Assembly: GCA_965263205.1 (NCBI GenBank)
Contig: CBDHHF010000014.1
Span: 530,404 to 594,403, forward strand
Source: JBCCIM01 sp965263205
GTDB lineage: Bacteria > Bacteroidota > Rhodothermia > Rhodothermales > JAHQVL01
Reading direction: 5' to 3'
DNA: 64,000 nucleotides
How positions within the stretch are numbered: position 1 is the first letter of the stretch; each line of letters starts with the position of its first letter. The notes below the pieces were generated by a model. It made no database searches. It saw nothing but the letters and a program-made list of their open reading frames with translations, and was not told where the DNA came from. Shown piece by piece: positions 35,163 to 44,600 of the stretch. The position numbers and the translations under genes are program-made.

Positions 35163-36674
35163 ATGGCCTCCTCAACGACAGCAGCACCCATTTTATTAAC
35201 TGGCGCAACGGGCTACATCGGCGGCAGGTTGTTGCACGAATTTGAGATGCGCGACATTGCTGTTCGGTGTTTGAGTCGACGGCCAGAGGTGATGCACGCA
35301 CGCGCCGGCGCCTCCACCGAAGTCATTAAAGGAGATGTACTCGACACAGCTTCTCTGGCGGGGACCATGGACGGCGTAAAGGTGGCGTACTACATGATTC
35401 ACTCGATGGGTGCAGACGAAGGATTTGCTGAGAAAGACCGTATCGGCGCACTGAATTTTGCTGAAGAAGCAAAGCGCGCCGGCGTAGAAAAAATCATTTA
35501 TCTGGGCGGCCTGGGGGATGAAGAAGAAGACCTTTCTCTGCATTTACGAAGCCGCATGGAAGTTGGGACCTGCCTGCGGGCAACGGGCATCCCCGTGTTG
35601 GAATTCAGGGCTTCCATTGTGATCGGTTCAGGCAGTCTTTCGTTCGAGATGGTTCGCGCCCTGGTGGAGCGGCTCCCCGTAATGATCACACCGCGCTGGG
35701 TGGATGTGATGGCGCAGCCTATTGCTATAACCGATTTACTCGAGTACCTGGTCGCCGGCGCAGATTTACCTGTTTCGGATCACCAGATTGTGGAGATAGG
35801 CGGTACCAGCCAGGTTTCGTATGGCGATATCATGGAAGAGTATGCGCGCCAGCGAAACCTGAAGCGCTATACGTTCCGTGTGCCTTTTTTAACACCTCAC
35901 CTTTCCAGTCTGTGGCTTGGGCTCGTCACTCCTTTGTATGCACGCATTGGTAAAAAGCTGATAAACAGTATTGAACATCCTACGGTTGTCACAGACGATA
36001 CGGCCCGGCAGCTTTTCCCAAACATTTCGCCGCGATCGGTCGAAGAAGCTGTGCATGGCGCGCTGAACAATGAAGAAGAGCGCTATGCCAGAACGCGTTG
36101 GTCTGATGCCTTGTCTGCTGCCGGCTATGAAGCTGATTGGGGTGGTGTTAGATTTGGCAACCGGCTGGTGGATTCGCGGGAGATAGAAATTGCAACTTCA
36201 CCCGAAGCGGCTTTTACCCCAATCCGACGCATCGGCGGCGAAAAAGGCTGGTACTACGGCAATTGGCTGTGGCAAATACGCGGGTTTATGGATTTGCTCA
36301 TGGGCGGCGTGGGTGTACGCCGTGGCCGCCGGCACCCCGATGAACTGGCCGTAGGCGACGCGTTGGATTTCTGGCGCGTTGAAGTGTACGAACCCAACCG
36401 CCGGCTGCGCCTCTTTGCAGAAATGAAACTCCCCGGCCGGGCGTGGCTGGAGTTTTGCGTTACGCCAACCGAAAAAGGCACGCGGATCCGCCAGACAGCT
36501 GTGTACGATCCAATAGGTCTCTGGGGCCTCATGTACTGGTACGCCGTCTATCCCCTACACGAGTTTGTTTTTGGCGGCATGCTGGAAGGCATCGCAGCCG
36601 AGGCGCTAGAAAAAGCACCGCTGGCTGCAACACCCAGCGCAACAGTCCTAAACGAAGTCCAGTTGGCAGATTAA
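35163..36674 (+). CDS. SDR-type NAD(P)-binding protein with C-terminal DUF2867/SRPBCC domain
   Basis: About 503 residues. The ATG at 35163 is preferred over 35112 because the Rossmann fold begins close after it (PILLTGATGYIGGRLLHEFE). The N-terminal half is an extended SDR/NmrA-like domain: VRCLSRRPE, KGDVLDTASLAGTMDGVKVA, YYMIHSMG, FAEEAKRAGVEKIIYLGGLG. The C-terminal half is DUF2867, an SRPBCC-like pocket (GEKGWYYGNWLWQIRGFMDL, GDALDFWRVEVYEPNRRLRL). This fusion is common in bacteria; a role in quinone or lipid-like substrate reduction is often guessed but not shown. The end is hydrophobic (WGLMYWYAVYPLHEFVFGGM). Confidence 0.88.
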   Translation: MASSTTAAPILLTGATGYIGGRLLHEFEMRDIAVRCLSRRPEVMHARAGASTEVIKGDVLDTASLAGTMDGVKVAYYMIHSMGADEGFAEKDRIGALNFAEEAKRAGVEKIIYLGGLGDEEEDLSLHLRSRMEVGTCLRATGIPVLEFRASIVIGSGSLSFEMVRALVERLPVMITPRWVDVMAQPIAITDLLEYLVAGADLPVSDHQIVEIGGTSQVSYGDIMEEYARQRNLKRYTFRVPFLTPHLSSLWLGLVTPLYARIGKKLINSIEHPTVVTDDTARQLFPNISPRSVEEAVHGALNNEEERYARTRWSDALSAAGYEADWGGVRFGNRLVDSREIEIATSPEAAFTPIRRIGGEKGWYYGNWLWQIRGFMDLLMGGVGVRRGRRHPDELAVGDALDFWRVEVYEPNRRLRLFAEMKLPGRAWLEFCVTPTEKGTRIRQTAVYDPIGLWGLMYWYAVYPLHEFVFGGMLEGIAAEALEKAPLAATPSATVLNEVQLAD

Positions 36675-37070
36675 AGAAGGGTTACAAACCAAACCTTTCA
36701 ACCTCCTTTATCCTGCAACTGGTTCGCCGCTAAGTGCAATTAGCGGGAAATCCATGTTTTTCAAACATGTTGTTCACTTCAAGACGTTTTTTGAGGGGCG
36801 ATGTAGCGCTTTCCTGAATCCAGTTCAGGAAAGGCTGTGTGAGAAAAAGAACGCAGCAAAAGCAGATAAAACTGATCGTCGAAATCGGAAAAAGTTTGTC
36901 AGATTGCCCTGGGACTATTGCAAGCTGTAGGCAACAGCAAAATTCTTTTCAAAACCTGGATGTACGTTTTGCGTTGGAAATTGTAATCAACGCATTTTCG
37001 ATTCCCCTTTACGTTCTGAAATCCCACCCACGTTGAATCGCCTCACGCTCTGTATTATTGTTACCCATTT
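36675..37070. other. Intergenic region with a hairpin
   Basis: About 400 nt. CATGTTT (36753-36759) and AAACATG (36763-36769) form a 7-bp stem with a 3-nt loop. Near 37033 a TTG opens a possible signal-peptide frame for the next gene (see the phosphatase entry). No other feature is supported. Confidence 0.4.
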
Positions 37071-38081
37071 TTGCCGCCACCCTCGTTAAGCGCCTGCCGT
37101 TCGAGTACACACGACAGCGTGTTTGCAGAATTGCCGTCATACAGCAATAACACGGGCCCTATCCAGCATGTGGTTCACATTAGCGTAGATGGGCTCCGCC
37201 AGGATGCAGTGGTAAAGTGGGTAGACCAACTGCCAGGGTACAAGCGATTGCGTTTACAGGGTGCATTTACAGACAATGCGCGCACAACCCCCACCATGGG
37301 CAATACCCTCCCCAACCATACCTCTCAGTTAACAGGGCGGGTTGTAGCCGGCCCCAATGGACATGCCTGGGATACAAACCGGTATCCGGATACGACGGTC
37401 ACACTGCATTCAAAAAAAGGCGCCTACGTTTCAAGTGTTTTTGATGTGGTCCACGAGGCCGGCTTGAAAGGCGCCCTGTTTACCAGCAAGCCCAAGTTTG
37501 CCGTTTTTCGAAATAGCTACAGAGACAAACTAGATACGTACGTCTATCGATCAAATACAGAAAAGCTTACGAATCGGTTTGTCGATTCGCTGAACACAGA
37601 CACGTATGCCTACTTATTTCTCCACATTCGCAACCCGGATACCATGGGGCATCGATTTGGGTGGCGGCTTTGGTCGTGGCATCCTTACGCATGGGCCGTT
37701 CGCAAAAGCGACAGGCTGATCAACCAGATTCTCACTGCCATCGATGACTCACCAGCGCTGCGCGGCAAAACGGCCGTCATCGTCACCGCCGATCATGGTG
37801 GACATAAACGTACACACGGCCCCAACCATCAGTTGGATTACACAATCCCTTTTTACGTATGGGGCCCGGGTATTCCGACAGCAGATCTTTACGAATTAGC
37901 ACCGGCTACACGGCAAGATCCAGGCATGGCGCAAATTGCTGATTCTGCAAGTCTGCAACCGATTCGTAACGGTGATGCGGCTAACCTGGCGTTATCGATG
38001 ATAGGCCTCAGTCCTGTTCCGGGATCTACGCTTGGCGTCAACCAGCCCCTTTTACAGCGCAAGACGGATACGCACGATTAA
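37071..38081 (+). CDS. Alkaline phosphatase / nucleotide pyrophosphatase superfamily protein
   Basis: 336 residues in the open frame. The metal-binding motifs of the superfamily are present: VVHISVDGLRQDAV (first Asp), TTPTMGNTLPNHTSQLTG (nucleophile Thr or Ser), LFLHIRNPDTMGHRFGW (Asp and His) and VIVTADHGGHKRTHG (Asp-His-Gly and His). It probably hydrolyses a phosphoester or phosphodiester. The open frame has only a TTG start. The frame just upstream reads LNRLTLCIIVTHF, and one more T in the T5 run at about 37067-37071 would join it to LPPPSLSAC, giving a lipoprotein signal. The stop TAA lies within the end of MITE copy B, so the original C terminus may have been longer. Confidence 0.8.
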   Translation: MPPPSLSACRSSTHDSVFAELPSYSNNTGPIQHVVHISVDGLRQDAVVKWVDQLPGYKRLRLQGAFTDNARTTPTMGNTLPNHTSQLTGRVVAGPNGHAWDTNRYPDTTVTLHSKKGAYVSSVFDVVHEAGLKGALFTSKPKFAVFRNSYRDKLDTYVYRSNTEKLTNRFVDSLNTDTYAYLFLHIRNPDTMGHRFGWRLWSWHPYAWAVRKSDRLINQILTAIDDSPALRGKTAVIVTADHGGHKRTHGPNHQLDYTIPFYVWGPGIPTADLYELAPATRQDPGMAQIADSASLQPIRNGDAANLALSMIGLSPVPGSTLGVNQPLLQRKTDTHD

Positions 38082-38247
38082 GAGCCTATCCGAATACCTC
38101 ATTTGGGCTTCGCGCGGCTGCACGAACCCTATGCTGCGTTCCGCTGCATCGACGTATCCAGTGGATACGCCTGCTTCGCGCGCCTTGCCTATGATTCGTT
38201 CGCTCACGCTCGGGCACCGTAAAGCAGGTTTTCGGGTAGACTCTAAG
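38079..38247. mobile_element. MITE-like element, copy B
   Basis: A 169-nt element with terminal inverted repeats. The left end is TTAAGAGCCTATCCGAA and the right end read backwards is CTTAGAGTCTACCCGAAAAC. The left inner part (ACCTCATTTGGGCTTCGCG) matches the inverted right half of copy A at 15681-15805. An inner palindrome GTATCCAGTGGATAC is present. The first TAA is the stop codon of the phosphatase gene. No open frame. Confidence 0.7.
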
Positions 38248-38268
38248 TGAATCAATAGATCGGGACGC

Positions 38269-39408
38269 CTACCGCGCGCCCTGCACACCCATCGATACGG
38301 GGCTACCGGTCTCAATGCTCTTGTAGATGGCCTCGATCACTTTCATGTCGCGCAGCCCCTCATAGCCGTCGACTTTGCTCTCGCGATCATTAAGGACACA
38401 TTCAGCAAAGGCATCCATTTGCGCAGCTTGCTGGTTGATTTGCGGGAATTCCATCTTATTGCGCGACGTGCGCCCCTGGATACCGCTATAGGAGTAGGCA
38501 GGATTCACTTCAAACCATCCCTGTTCAGCAGCGGCATACAGGCGCTGCGTGCTGGCGATGTAACTTGTGGTTGAGTTCGCCATCGCACCATCGGGGAAGG
38601 TCAGTTGCCAGCTAATGGTCTCGTCTACTTCTGCAAACTTCACCCGGTCGGTTTTGTACTCCTGGGCCGTGACGCGGATGGGTTCCTGGCCGGTTACATA
38701 CCGCGCAGCCTGAATAGCGTAGACACCCACATCCATCAAGGCACCGCCGCCAGCAAGCGCGTGCTTCAAGCGCCATTGATTAGGATTGCCAATACGGAAG
38801 CCAAACTCCGTTTCCATCATTTTCACGGGACCGAATACCTTCTCTTGCCCCAGACGAATGGCTTCCATGTTGTGCGGCTCGAACTGGCACCGATAGCCAA
38901 CAGAGAGTTTTACGCCGGCAGCTTTGCACGCGTCAATCATGGATTGCGCTTCAGCAACAGAAGTCGCCATGGGCTTTTCTGTGATCACGTGTTTGCCGGC
39001 TTTTGCGGCGCGAATCGTATACTCTGCATGCATGGAGTTTGGCAGCACGACGTATATGATATCGATGGCGTCATCATCAGCAATCTGATCGAAGTTCTCG
39101 TAGTTGTAAACGTGGCCTTTGAGGTGCGGATGCCGTTTTGTCCAATCCTCTGCCTTGGAAGGCGTGCCGGTTACGATACCGGTAAGCCGGCAAAGGCCTG
39201 TCTTCGCCAACGCGGGTTGGAGTTGCCCTGTAGAATAACTGCCAAGCCCAACCAGCGCGATACCCAGTTTTTCATCATCTGGCAGGGCGGGTAAGCCCTT
39301 GGCCATCAACAAGTTCGAAGCCCAGGGTGCGGCAACACCCATACCCAGCAGGCCGGCTGTAGTTTTTTGGATGAAGTTACGACGAGACTGACGGTTGGTG
39401 GACTTCAT
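38269..39408 (-). CDS. Tat-exported Gfo/Idh/MocA family oxidoreductase
   Basis: 379 residues, starting at the ATG at 39406-39408. A twin-arginine signal (RQSRRNFIQKTTAGLLGMGV) is followed by an NAD(P)-binding Rossmann domain (KLGIALVGLGSYSTGQLQPA; IYVVLPNSMHAEYTIRAAKA; GKHVITEKPMATSVAEAQSM with the conserved EKP) and a C-terminal beta-sheet domain (GGGALMDVGVYAIQAARYVT with the conserved Asp/His-type region). It resembles glucose-fructose oxidoreductase, which is also a periplasmic Tat substrate with bound NADP. It oxidises or epimerises a sugar; which one is unknown. The convergent MITE lies just downstream. Confidence 0.9.
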   Translation of the reverse strand: MKSTNRQSRRNFIQKTTAGLLGMGVAAPWASNLLMAKGLPALPDDEKLGIALVGLGSYSTGQLQPALAKTGLCRLTGIVTGTPSKAEDWTKRHPHLKGHVYNYENFDQIADDDAIDIIYVVLPNSMHAEYTIRAAKAGKHVITEKPMATSVAEAQSMIDACKAAGVKLSVGYRCQFEPHNMEAIRLGQEKVFGPVKMMETEFGFRIGNPNQWRLKHALAGGGALMDVGVYAIQAARYVTGQEPIRVTAQEYKTDRVKFAEVDETISWQLTFPDGAMANSTTSYIASTQRLYAAAEQGWFEVNPAYSYSGIQGRTSRNKMEFPQINQQAAQMDAFAECVLNDRESKVDGYEGLRDMKVIEAIYKSIETGSPVSMGVQGAR

Positions 39409-39528
39409 AACGCAAGGGGGTGTGGTTTTTCTGTTCTGTAGATAAGTGAAATATAAAAAACCACGTCAGCAATAAATAGGATTACCAATTTCCAAAATGT
39501 AACTCCCCAAAGTCTATCAACTAAAAAT

Positions 39529-39780
39529 CTAGTTTATTTGAGAACGCCCTGATGCAGGATCTCGCAAATTATTTAGATCCGATGACTCCAGTGGCGTCGA
39601 GCCGGCATTTTGTGTAAAGTTATTATAAACATCCATAAAGCCGGGCGGATGGTTCGCAAGGGCTCTTCCGAGCATCACAATTGCTTGCTGGTTAAGACTA
39701 CGGCGTTCACGTGCTGCAATAGCGCGCAATCGCTCTATTAGTTCATCGGGAATATCTGTAATCGTAAGCGATGTCATCAT
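39529..39780 (-). CDS. FitA/Arc-like ribbon-helix-helix protein, orphan antitoxin candidate
   Basis: 83 residues, starting with two ATGs near 39780. The N-terminal half is a ribbon-helix-helix DNA-binding unit of the FitA type: SLTITDIPDELIERLRAIAA followed by RERRSLNQQAIVMLGRAL. The rest is a polar tail of the kind that wraps a toxin. FitA-like genes are normally followed by a PIN-domain toxin gene, but here the next 100 nt downstream are non-coding and the next gene is a Gfo/Idh/MocA oxidoreductase. It is either an orphan antitoxin or a stand-alone repressor. Confidence 0.75.
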   Translation of the reverse strand: MMTSLTITDIPDELIERLRAIAARERRSLNQQAIVMLGRALANHPPGFMDVYNNFTQNAGSTPLESSDLNNLRDPASGRSQIN

Positions 39781-39836
39781 TAGTCACCATTATGGTTAGT
39801 GCACAATTGCCGTATTAAAGTTCAGCATAAAAAAGA

Positions 39837-40244
39837 TCACGGCGCAGGCAAGACCCAAATGGCAATGCGGTTTAAAAGAAAGGTATCAACGTCGTCTATG
39901 GTCAATCCTGTGAGCTGATTTTGCCGGCTCCCGTCGCCCGGCTCCAACACAGCCACAGCCGCTGCATTAGCATCGTCAAAGACGACGATAAAGCAATCCG
40001 CTGGCGAAAAGAAATCTTGCTGATTGCCATAAGAAAGATTGCCGGCACGCGTTTCAGCGGTCAACATTAATTCCAGGTCACCCAAATTCGAACTTGCCGC
40101 TTCCAACTGATCAGCGAAGGTTGGCTGCACATCCAGCGACCGCGTGGTTGAAGCGGCGGAAATGGGTGGCTCTGTTTCTCGCATCAACAAAATCAGGGCG
40201 GCACTCAGTAACACGAAGAAACCAACGGCCATCCACGGCGCCAA
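39837..40244 (-). CDS. Membrane/periplasmic part of the Ser/Thr kinase (frameshifted from 40267-41229)
   Basis: The open frame gives 135 residues with only a TTG start: one strong membrane segment (MAVGFFVLLSAALILLMRET) then a periplasmic tail of about 110 residues that I do not recognise. Upstream in this frame the codons continue without a stop (LSPSNASTAFSRLAPW) into the end of the kinase gene. Removing one T from the CTTTCTG at about 40276-40282 would fuse the kinase (HKAL) to this segment. Kinase - membrane helix - outer domain is the usual layout of bacterial Ser/Thr kinases, so the two are probably one gene. Confidence 0.6.
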   Translation of the reverse strand: MAPWMAVGFFVLLSAALILLMRETEPPISAASTTRSLDVQPTFADQLEAASSNLGDLELMLTAETRAGNLSYGNQQDFFSPADCFIVVFDDANAAAVAVLEPGDGSRQNQLTGLTIDDVDTFLLNRIAIWVLPAP

Positions 40245-40266
40245 CCTGGAAAATGCCGTTGATGCA

Positions 40267-41229
40267 TTACTGGGGCTCAGAAAGTGCTTTGTGTAGCGCC
40301 TCGCCCGTCTGATGTCGCATCAACGGGTCACGTTCGATGCACTTTTCGACAGCGTTGGCGACATATTTTGGTACGCGCGGCGCAACCTCTTTTATGGAAA
40401 GGCCCCGAGGCTGCTCACCGGTCAGACACTCAAACAGTACCAGTCCCAGACTATACAAATCGCAGCGTCCATCAACCGGGCGGCCCTGGATCTGCTCGGG
40501 ACACATGTAGGCCGGCGTGCCAGGGAGTTGCACCGTCATACGGGGGAAGGCTTCGACGTAAGCGATCCCAAAATCTGCCAGGATCGCATTACCGTTTGTG
40601 TCAATCAGAATGTTTGATGCCTTTATATCCCGGTGGAAAATCTGGTTACTATGCAAATAATCCAGAGCGCTAGCCAACTGCCTACCCCATTTCACTACCT
40701 GCTTAACCGGCAGATTTCCACGTTGCCTCAAGGCTGAGAGGCTCTCACCTTCCACGTATGCCATCGCGATGTAGGGCAGTTCATCATCCGTGACGCCGGC
40801 GTCATAGACTTTTACGACGTGCTGATGATCGAGCCGCGCTAGCATTTTCCCTTCGCGTTTCAAACGCTCAAAAAACTGCGCCCGATTAGGATGGATGGCA
40901 TGCGGTATTTTTAATGCAACAGGCCGGTCCAAATGGATGTGCCGGGCTTTGTATACCTGCCCCATACCTCCAACACCCAATGTCGATTCCAGATAGAATG
41001 ACCCTATTGTCTTCCCTACCAATGGCGACGCACTGGTTAAAGTATGTTCACCTGGATCAAGAAACTTGATAGAATCAGCCTGTTGCTTCCCATGTAGCAA
41101 AGCAAGGACTTCCGCCTTCAACGCGGTATCCGTTTCTTGAAGCAATGCCTGCTCCCGCTCAGCTGGATTGAGGTCGAAAACAGCATCGAACAGCTCCATA
41201 ATCCGCTTGTTACGTTCGATTGGGGTCAT
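40267..41229 (-). CDS. PknB-like serine/threonine protein kinase
   Basis: 320 residues. After an N-terminal region of about 70 residues seen in ECF-linked kinases (MTPIERNKRIMELFDAVFDL) comes a full kinase domain. The Gly loop is LGVGGMGQVYKA, the ATP-binding lysine is Lys107 in VALKI, the catalytic loop is HRDIKASN with Asp201, the DFG motif is at 219-221, and the activation segment ends TPAYMCPEQIQG. It phosphorylates proteins on Ser or Thr. Kinases with this N-terminal region are typically neighbours of TIGR02999-type sigma factors, and one lies at 46495-47091. The end of the gene is probably frameshifted; see 39837-40244. Confidence 0.9.
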   Translation of the reverse strand: MTPIERNKRIMELFDAVFDLNPAEREQALLQETDTALKAEVLALLHGKQQADSIKFLDPGEHTLTSASPLVGKTIGSFYLESTLGVGGMGQVYKARHIHLDRPVALKIPHAIHPNRAQFFERLKREGKMLARLDHQHVVKVYDAGVTDDELPYIAMAYVEGESLSALRQRGNLPVKQVVKWGRQLASALDYLHSNQIFHRDIKASNILIDTNGNAILADFGIAYVEAFPRMTVQLPGTPAYMCPEQIQGRPVDGRCDLYSLGLVLFECLTGEQPRGLSIKEVAPRVPKYVANAVEKCIERDPLMRHQTGEALHKALSEPQ

Positions 41230-41372
41230 TCCATTATTGAGCGATACTGATTACAAACAAGCATGAGGGGAGATAAAAGATACTACGTGGGGTAGCGTGT
41301 ACGCAATTCAATCAGCATGAAAAGCGCCGGGGCACTGTGCATAAGGTTTACCAGCGCGCCTCCGCTATCAAG

Positions 41373-41645
41373 TCATCGAACCTGGGTCATTGTTCTGGTG
41401 GCTTCAAAGTTGCCAACCTTGAGCCGGTACAGGTAAACGCCACTGGTAACCCGGCCACCAAAACGGTTAAGACCATCCCATTCAACCCGATGTAATCCTG
41501 CAGCCTGTTCTTCATCAACGAGGCGCGCTACCCGTTGCCCCAACATATTGTAGATGTCCAATTGCACACGTTGGCCGGCTGCGTGTGCGGGTAAGGCATA
41601 CTCGATGGTTGCCCGGCTCCGGAATGGGTTTGGATAGGCCGGCAA
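41373..41645 (-). CDS. FG-GAP/cadherin-like giant protein, fragment 3: T9SS sorting domain
   Basis: The last 90 residues of the large protein that starts at 46322. It reads YKLLPAYPNPFRSRATIEYA just around its start, then LDIYNMLGQRVARLVDEEQA and GVYLYRLKVGNFEATRTMTQ, a T9SS sorting domain. It is one base out of phase with fragment 2; the shift lies at about 41650-41670. Confidence 0.75.
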   Translation of the reverse strand: MPAYPNPFRSRATIEYALPAHAAGQRVQLDIYNMLGQRVARLVDEEQAAGLHRVEWDGLNRFGGRVTSGVYLYRLKVGNFEATRTMTQVR

Positions 41646-44600
41646 CAGCTTGTATTCGTCTGGACGAGCTCTGCTTGCGCTTCATCAATAAACGAAGGCG
41701 GACCCATCAGGACGTGAAACTTGAATTGCCCGGAATTCGATGCTACGCTGAACGCAGGAGTTTCCTGAAGATTATAAAACTTCGCCAGTGATTTATCTAC
41801 CAGGTAAACCGCTAGATCACCCATCTTATCCACACCAAGTGCTTCAATATGAATGGATTGGCGTGGAGCCGTTTGCAAGACCAGATCAAATTGGTGCTCG
41901 TCTGAGCCGGCTGATCGGTATTCGGTCGCCAGGCGTTTGTAGCTGGTGCCTAAATCATCATTCTCCAGATAAAAATCGACGCCGGCAAATGCTCCCGGTG
42001 GCATAAAAACATCAAGCGGATCAAGCGCCAACGACGCTGCAGCTGCTACACCCAGGCGTACTGCTGTAGCCATTGAATCGTTTACGGAAGCGCGTATGGT
42101 AATCTCGGCAGTTGATCGGCGCTGGGATGCAAGGCCTGTCTTTGCTGGCGGTGTTGCCATAGGAAAGGGAATTGCCAGGTGCGGCTTCACAGGCGGCCTT
42201 CCATTGAAGAAATAATACGCCTCGTACGGTTCTAACCGGGTGCGTTGCGCATACGTCCCATCGAATCCCCAGAGCAGATCAGTGATGCCGTTCGCCTCCT
42301 GCACACTGCTCCAGGAAACTGGATCTGTAAAGGGATTCGTTATGATATTCCAACCCGGGTGTAAAGCGATGGCTACGGTATTGGTATCGCTTAGCGCAGG
42401 ATTTTCCACTTCCCGCTGCACCCGCCAGGGCTGGTTTTGGATGATCCAAAATCCTTTGCCGAGACCAAACGAAAAAATCTCGGGTAGCGCACTGGAGTAT
42501 TCAACCAGATAGTCGTCACTATCTTCGCTCGCCGTTCCGTTATCAAAAAAAGCATTCCAGTCCTGAACCTGCTCGCCGGCAAAGGTAGACGCCAGTGGCA
42601 CAGCACTATTCCCGGGTAATCCGACGAGCCGGTAACTGGTCGCGAGTGTATGGTCACCAAAATCTCGCGCACCTGTATCGAGCTGTACTTGCGCAGGGTA
42701 TGCAAAAGGCGTGGCTGTGATCGCTGTGGATGGTGCACCGAGCAGACCAACAACACTCAGCGCCACAATCTCGTAACTGTACGTAACGCCGGCTACAACA
42801 TTTTCATCGGTGAAGCGCGTTGCTTCGCTTACGAGTTCGCCAATGGCTTCGCCATTTCTGAACAACCTGAATCCCCCAAGCTGACATAAGCCTGGGTTAT
42901 CCCAGGATAACACCACTTTACCAGGTCCATCAAGGGCTGCCAAAACAGGCACGCCTGGAATACAATTTGACACCGCAAGTTCTTCCGAAAAGTCGCTCTC
43001 CCCTCCTCCATTTACAGCTTTTAAGCGGTAGTAATAGATGCGTTGATCGTCGAGTAACAAGTCAGCATAAGAGGTCTCCGTAACAGTTTCGTTCAGCACC
43101 ATTTGGGCCGGCGAAACGGTATCGCGATACAGCGAATAATATCCCGCCCCCGTTGCCGGCTCCCAGTTGATCACCACGCCTTCGCCTTCCAACCGCCAAT
43201 CAACAAAAACGGGGATAGACGGGCGGACCGTGTACTGAAGAGGAATCTGCGTGCTATCCGCCAGGCCGGCGCTATCCCGGGCAACAATTGAATACGCAAC
43301 CAGGCTTCCGCCTGGCAACCCTGGAATTATCCCTTCAAACCGATCTTCTCCTGATGCAGTCATGTCTATTGGTGATTGGATGCTGCCATCGGCATCCCAT
43401 AAAATCTGCACACTGCGAAGGTTTTCCTCTGCATCCCGCACCGTTGCCATGACCGTAAACGGCTCGTTGTGCGCGGGAGCAGGTGGCTGGGTATTCGTTT
43501 CGATGTTAGGCGCGGTATTGGACAGGCCAACACTGATGCTAAACACCTGTACCTCGCTCTGGTCACTGCCTCCATTAGCGGTGCCGCCGTCATCTTTCAA
43601 AAAGACAGACACGGTGGCGCTGCCTGAATCGCCCGCGGCCGGCGTGTACCGTAACGTTGCCGCGGCATCTACCAGCTCCAAGGTTGGCAGACTGGAAAAC
43701 AAGGCATCGTTATCTGTACTCAATTCAAAGGAGAGCGTCTGCCCGGCTTCATCGAGCGCGCCGGGTGTTATGTCTGTTGCCCACCCAACAATTTCCTGCG
43801 GTCCAGCGTTGCGCGGTATAGATTGATTTGCCCCTCTGACAAAAGCCGGCGCATCATTAACGGGCAAAATATCTAGCGTTACTCGTTGTGTACCAGATAC
43901 ATCAACCCCACCATTTTCAACACCGCCATCGTCTTTCAATACCAGTGATAACTCAGCTGTACCAGACACATCAGGTGCAACACTAAAACTGAGCTGCCCA
44001 TCAGGAGATAGTACCGGAGGAATTTCAAACAGTGCCTCATTGTCGACCGCTACTTCGAAAACAAGGGTTTGGTCATTTTCTTCCGGTCCGGCACTAATTG
44101 ACGTTGCCCAATCCTCAAGCACTGCGAGTCCAGCATCTTCTAACACCTCGGGCAAGGTGCCTGCTATAAACGATGGCGCATCATTGATACCCGTAATTTC
44201 AATGGCGAAGGCCTGCGCAGGACTCTCATCTATGCCCCCATTAGCCGTCCCGCCATTGTCTCGTGCAGTTACAAAGCCATTCACTATCCCATACTGGTTT
44301 GGGGCAACAGAGAAAAACAGATGCCCTTCGGAGGTTACCTGCGGCTCGGTGATAAAAATTTCAGGGCGATCTACGGTTGTTTCAAAGGTGACCACCTGGT
44401 TTGATTCAGCAGGACCCGCCTGGATGTTCGAAGCCCAGCCTTGAAAAAACTGGTTACCTTCGTCTTCAAAAAGCGCAACCACATCGGAACTGGCTGTGAA
44501 TGCCGGCGGATCATTGACCGCATTAACTGTCACCGTGAATGCATCATCAACCGAAAGGCCGGCTGTATCCGTTGCCCTGATCTGCAATTCAGCTATCCCG

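Noticed and set aside
36839..37036. Plus-strand frame of 65 codons
   Set aside because: No conserved motif, and it covers the probable promoter region of the phosphatase gene.
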